NCBI GenBank assembly: GCA_038206355.1
Contig: JBBRAY010000009.1
Span: 32,495-96,494, forward strand
Length of the DNA stretch: 64,000 nucleotides
DNA from: JAPLDB01 sp038206355
GTDB taxonomy: Bacteria; Bacteroidota; Bacteroidia; AKYH767-A; 2013-40CM-41-45
Reading direction: 5' to 3'
The stretch's first letter is position 1, and every line of letters begins with the position of its first letter. The position numbers and the translations under genes are program-made. This document shows, in pieces, positions 61,436 to 64,000 of this stretch. The notes under the pieces were generated by a model. It ran no database searches. It had not been told where the DNA came from and saw only the letters and a list, made by a program, of their open reading frames with translations.

Positions 61436-63352
61436 TTATTCATCTTCATCCACAGGAATGGAATCGGTAGGAACAACCTGTTCGCGCGCAACTCCGGATA
61501 GTTGTACATTGGGAATGATACTATCGTATTGATTCTGTGAGATCAGCTCTTTTCTCAGTAAAAAATTAGATACGACACGATAATAATCAGCGAGATATGG
61601 CTTGAGGTTTCCTTCCTTGTCAAAAGAGTATTTAAACCATTTCGGGTGAGGCAACAGACTTGCGAGAAAAATACTTTCTGACAATGTGAGGTCTGCCGGC
61701 TTCTTACTGAAATAAAAACGTGATGCCTCCCCTACTCCATAAACTCCCGGACCTAACTCAATGATATTGAGATAGACTTCAAACATCCTTTCTTTGCTGC
61801 TCAGGCGGTTGGTTTCAATGAGCCAGACGATCAATGCTTCTTCTGCTTTTCTCGCTACTGTTTTATGCCGGCTAAGGAAAACATTTTTTACCAGTTGCAT
61901 ACTGATGGTACTTCCTCCTCTTACGAACTTCCCCTTTTTGTAATTCTCCGCGATTGATTTCCTGAAAGCATCTTCATTGAATCCGGCATGAAAGAAAAAA
62001 CTGCCGTCTTCAGAGGTAAGAATGGCATTTTTCAGGAACTGCGAAACCTGGTCAAGCGGCGTAAAATCCGGATTGGATGGCCCCACGAGGAAAGACCTGT
62101 ATGGCCTTTCGTATTCATAAACCGTATACATGAATTCGTCATTCATTTTAAATAAATTCTCCTTGCCGGATTTCCTTAAACGGAATTTTATCTTCTTCAT
62201 CTTCGAATCAAAAGCTACACTGTCGGGCTCCGAGGTATTCATTTTAAATTGCAAGGCATACTGCAAACTTCCATCGGCTTCAATATCTCTGGTTTCATTA
62301 AAAATTCCCGGTGGTAAAGAATTAAAAAAATCAGTCGCTTCAGTGGTTTCTGTCCTGAATAAAAACTCAATCGTTTTACCTTCAGTAGAAGTAATTTTAA
62401 CGAATGGATGCGCCTGAACTTTATTAATAACAAATAACGAAGTGCTGTCCAGTGTAATTGAATTGGAATTGATCGTGAGGTGGTAGTCAAAAGTTCCATT
62501 CTCAACCCGGATGGTATCATCAGAAATTTTGTGGTGATAAAAGGTAAGTCCTGCTGCTGAAACCCTACCGGCGATTTTGAAAACTGCCTTTGAAAAACTG
62601 CTTTCAGTCAATGCTGCGTGAACAGTGTCAATCCCGGCAGTGATGCCAAAAAGTTCTTTCAACAAAGGAAGTCTTGAAGTTCCATTGAGCGGGTATATCT
62701 CAACATCATATTTTCTGCTCCCCTGATCAAAAGTTCCCGACATTTTCCATTTCTTATCCTGTTTTACATCTTCCATCACGCCTTCCATTTTTTCCACTGA
62801 AGAATAAAATTCAGGAATCCGCACATCAGTCTGAAAGGTATCCGTGATAAAACTTAAATCCAGGTTTTTCATTTCCGTATTTTGCGGAGCGAGGTCAAAG
62901 GCCTTTGAAAAGAAACGATTAAAAATTTCCGCAAAATTCCGACCATGCACAATAGTTCTAGAGCCGGTATCCGATTTTTTTGAAAGCAAAGAAGAATAGT
63001 TACAACTGCTGTCGGTACACACCAGATGGATATATCCGTTCTTCATCACAAGAGATTCCATTTGGATCGTAAACAACAAAAGGGAACCGATAGAAGGTGT
63101 AGCAGACAACGTATCCAGCCGGAAAAGCGTGTCGCCATTATGTGGCTTAATCGTAATGGAGTTCATTTCAACAGTAATGAGTCCGCTGAAATTAGACGTT
63201 CCGATAGTGAGTTCCAGGTGGTACTCGTTCTCTAATTTTTCAGAAATTTTTTCAATTACAGAATGAAGAATGAAATTACGAAACAATAAATACAATAATA
63301 TTACAAGCAGAAAACCTGCAACAACTCCCATGACTATTTTTCTCCAGTTCAT
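61436..63352 (-). CDS. AsmA-like/GT51 fusion: monofunctional peptidoglycan glycosyltransferase
   Basis: A 638-residue membrane-anchored protein. One N-terminal transmembrane helix (VVAGFLLVILLYLLF) is followed by ~400 residues of beta-rich sequence like the periplasmic domain of AsmA/DUF748 proteins (LELTIGTSNFSGLITVEM). The GT51 domain occupies ~430-600: SEDGSFFFHAGFNEDAFRKS (catalytic Glu), FVRGGSTISMQLVKN, EALIVWLIE and ERMFEVYLNIIELGPGVYGVGEASRFYF, all diagnostic of class A penicillin-binding protein glycosyltransferase domains, but there is no transpeptidase domain. It polymerises lipid II into glycan strands; the AsmA-like arm probably spans the periplasm. It ends with an acidic tail (SIPVDEDE). 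Confidence 0.9.
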   Translation of the reverse strand: MNWRKIVMGVVAGFLLVILLYLLFRNFILHSVIEKISEKLENEYHLELTIGTSNFSGLITVEMNSITIKPHNGDTLFRLDTLSATPSIGSLLLFTIQMESLVMKNGYIHLVCTDSSCNYSSLLSKKSDTGSRTIVHGRNFAEIFNRFFSKAFDLAPQNTEMKNLDLSFITDTFQTDVRIPEFYSSVEKMEGVMEDVKQDKKWKMSGTFDQGSRKYDVEIYPLNGTSRLPLLKELFGITAGIDTVHAALTESSFSKAVFKIAGRVSAAGLTFYHHKISDDTIRVENGTFDYHLTINSNSITLDSTSLFVINKVQAHPFVKITSTEGKTIEFLFRTETTEATDFFNSLPPGIFNETRDIEADGSLQYALQFKMNTSEPDSVAFDSKMKKIKFRLRKSGKENLFKMNDEFMYTVYEYERPYRSFLVGPSNPDFTPLDQVSQFLKNAILTSEDGSFFFHAGFNEDAFRKSIAENYKKGKFVRGGSTISMQLVKNVFLSRHKTVARKAEEALIVWLIETNRLSSKERMFEVYLNIIELGPGVYGVGEASRFYFSKKPADLTLSESIFLASLLPHPKWFKYSFDKEGNLKPYLADYYRVVSNFLLRKELISQNQYDSIIPNVQLSGVAREQVVPTDSIPVDEDE

Positions 63353-63581
63353 AAATCTAAATCCAACGGCAAGATGGAGAATGAAAGCATGTGAAGCAAA
63401 AAAGATTTATGCGATGTCGTCCCTGTTCTGCTCTTGAATAAAAATCTCACATCGTTGTCATCCGGAATATATTTTTTAATTCTTGGAGATGATTCCTCAT
63501 CTGACCACCTGCGGTTTTCAAAAAATTAATGTCGGCAGGTGATTCGGTGTAGTATTCCTCGTCAGGTTCATTCACGTCTCA

Positions 63582-63992
63582 TCAACCGATTGCGCGCATC
63601 TTATTTCCCCTTGCTTCATGCGTGACTTCTGCCAGTCCAAGCTTTTCCATTAAGGGCGGTATGTACATGCCGAAGCGGCCACGAAGTCCTTTCTTCATTC
63701 CATACCATCCCTTCAACGGATTTTTTGGCGATCGGCCCCATGCTTCCACCGTTCCTTCTTTTGCCGGCTTCTGCTCATCAGCGCTTCCGAGCTCCATCCA
63801 GTCGCCGTGTTTTTTCAGCATCGCATGCAAGTCTCTTAGACAGCGCATATCATAGTTCAATACTGTTTTCCCGACTGTACAAACCAGTACTTCTTTACCG
63901 TCCTTCTCATCAACGTGCATGGTATATTCAGACGACAACGGAGGCGTTTTCAAAAGCATTGGTTTTTCTTTGGTTCCAATTTTATCTTTCAT
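63582..63992 (-). CDS. Small uncharacterised cytoplasmic protein
   Basis: A 136-residue protein without a signal peptide, starting at the ATG at 63992. Its landmarks are MLLKTPPLSSEYTMHVD, VLNYDMRCLRDLHAMLKKHGDWMELG, and VEAWGRSPKNPLKGWYGMKKGLRGRFGMYIPPLM (given in parts). The basic, Gly/Trp-rich C-terminal half, with GRSPKNPLKGWYG, looks conserved and resembles a domain of unknown function found in several Bacteroidetes, but I cannot name it. It is the first gene of the minus-strand group that continues to the GT51 protein after a 229-bp gap, so co-transcription is doubtful. Confidence 0.72.
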   Translation of the reverse strand: MKDKIGTKEKPMLLKTPPLSSEYTMHVDEKDGKEVLVCTVGKTVLNYDMRCLRDLHAMLKKHGDWMELGSADEQKPAKEGTVEAWGRSPKNPLKGWYGMKKGLRGRFGMYIPPLMEKLGLAEVTHEARGNKMRAIG

Positions 63993-64000
63993 TGTTTATT

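Noticed and set aside
63447..63575. 42-codon minus-strand frame with a GTG start, 6 bp after the stop of the small protein gene
   Set aside because: It has an acidic start (NEPDEEYYTESPAD) that could be real, but GTG start, short length and lack of any family make it unsupported.
1..64000. tRNA, rRNA, riboswitch and integrase/transposase signatures
   Set aside because: None could be recognised by reading; a covariance-model scan would be needed to exclude small RNAs.

Overview
The window reads as a chromosome segment of a member of the Bacteroidota (Bacteroidetes), probably an uncultured relative of the Chitinophagales/Sphingobacteria side. The signs are: many secreted proteins ending in a type IX secretion (T9SS) C-terminal sorting domain, a GLPGLI-family protein paired with an outer-membrane beta-barrel protein, lipid A synthesis (lpxD), DUF2279, DUF2027/Smr and DUF983 families, and promoters of the Bacteroidetes form TTG-N18-TAnnTTTG where I could find both boxes. 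No T9SS machinery, rRNA, tRNA, CRISPR array, transposase or phage gene was recognised.

Layout. 0-12 kb: pyrR (cut by the window edge), rpsA, a 230-bp compound repeat, a large T9SS protein, an outer-membrane barrel plus GLPGLI pair, lpxD, a lipoprotein and an OsmC protein. 12-27 kb: a lipoprotein with carboxypeptidase-regulatory-like folds, cinA, a RidA-like protein, DUF983, rpmB, an orphan Cas6-like protein, a T9SS PKD protein, an alpha/beta hydrolase, dnaB, a second lipoprotein, a decayed T9SS gene, guanine deaminase, accA and ispE. 27.3-32.3 kb: an AT-rich patch with a tandem pair of paralogues of unknown function and a T9SS propeller protein, bracketed by two copies of a short repeat. 32.3-35.6 kb: an alanine/saccharopine dehydrogenase-like enzyme, a DUF2027/Smr protein and a DUF2279 protein.

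35.6-54.9 kb is the outstanding region: eleven paralogous secreted proteins. Ten lie head to tail on the minus strand and the eleventh is divergent from the same 167-bp promoter region. Ten of them carry the same C-terminal cassette (a PKD domain with a Cys-x3-Cys motif, an Ig-like segment ending in GCEVEA or a close variant, then the T9SS sorting domain) behind different N-terminal heads: six WYFG-type beta-propellers, two Kelch-type propellers, one LamG-type lectin-like fold and one PKD-jellyroll. The eleventh is a headless, internally deleted copy. Gaps are at most 36 bp, so they look like one transcription unit running on into the DUF2279 and Smr genes. A broken relic of the same cassette lies at 24.4 kb. 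This looks like a locus for diversifying cell-surface or secreted binding proteins by head-swapping; the binding role is inference.

54.9-64 kb: a lone dipeptide-type ABC permease with no ordinary start codon, tpiA, a DinB-family protein, an S41 processing protease, a T9SS propeller protein, an AsmA-like/GT51 peptidoglycan glycosyltransferase and a small uncharacterised protein. Gaps between genes often hold degenerate TACGAAT-rich repeats and hairpin elements that recur at several loci.
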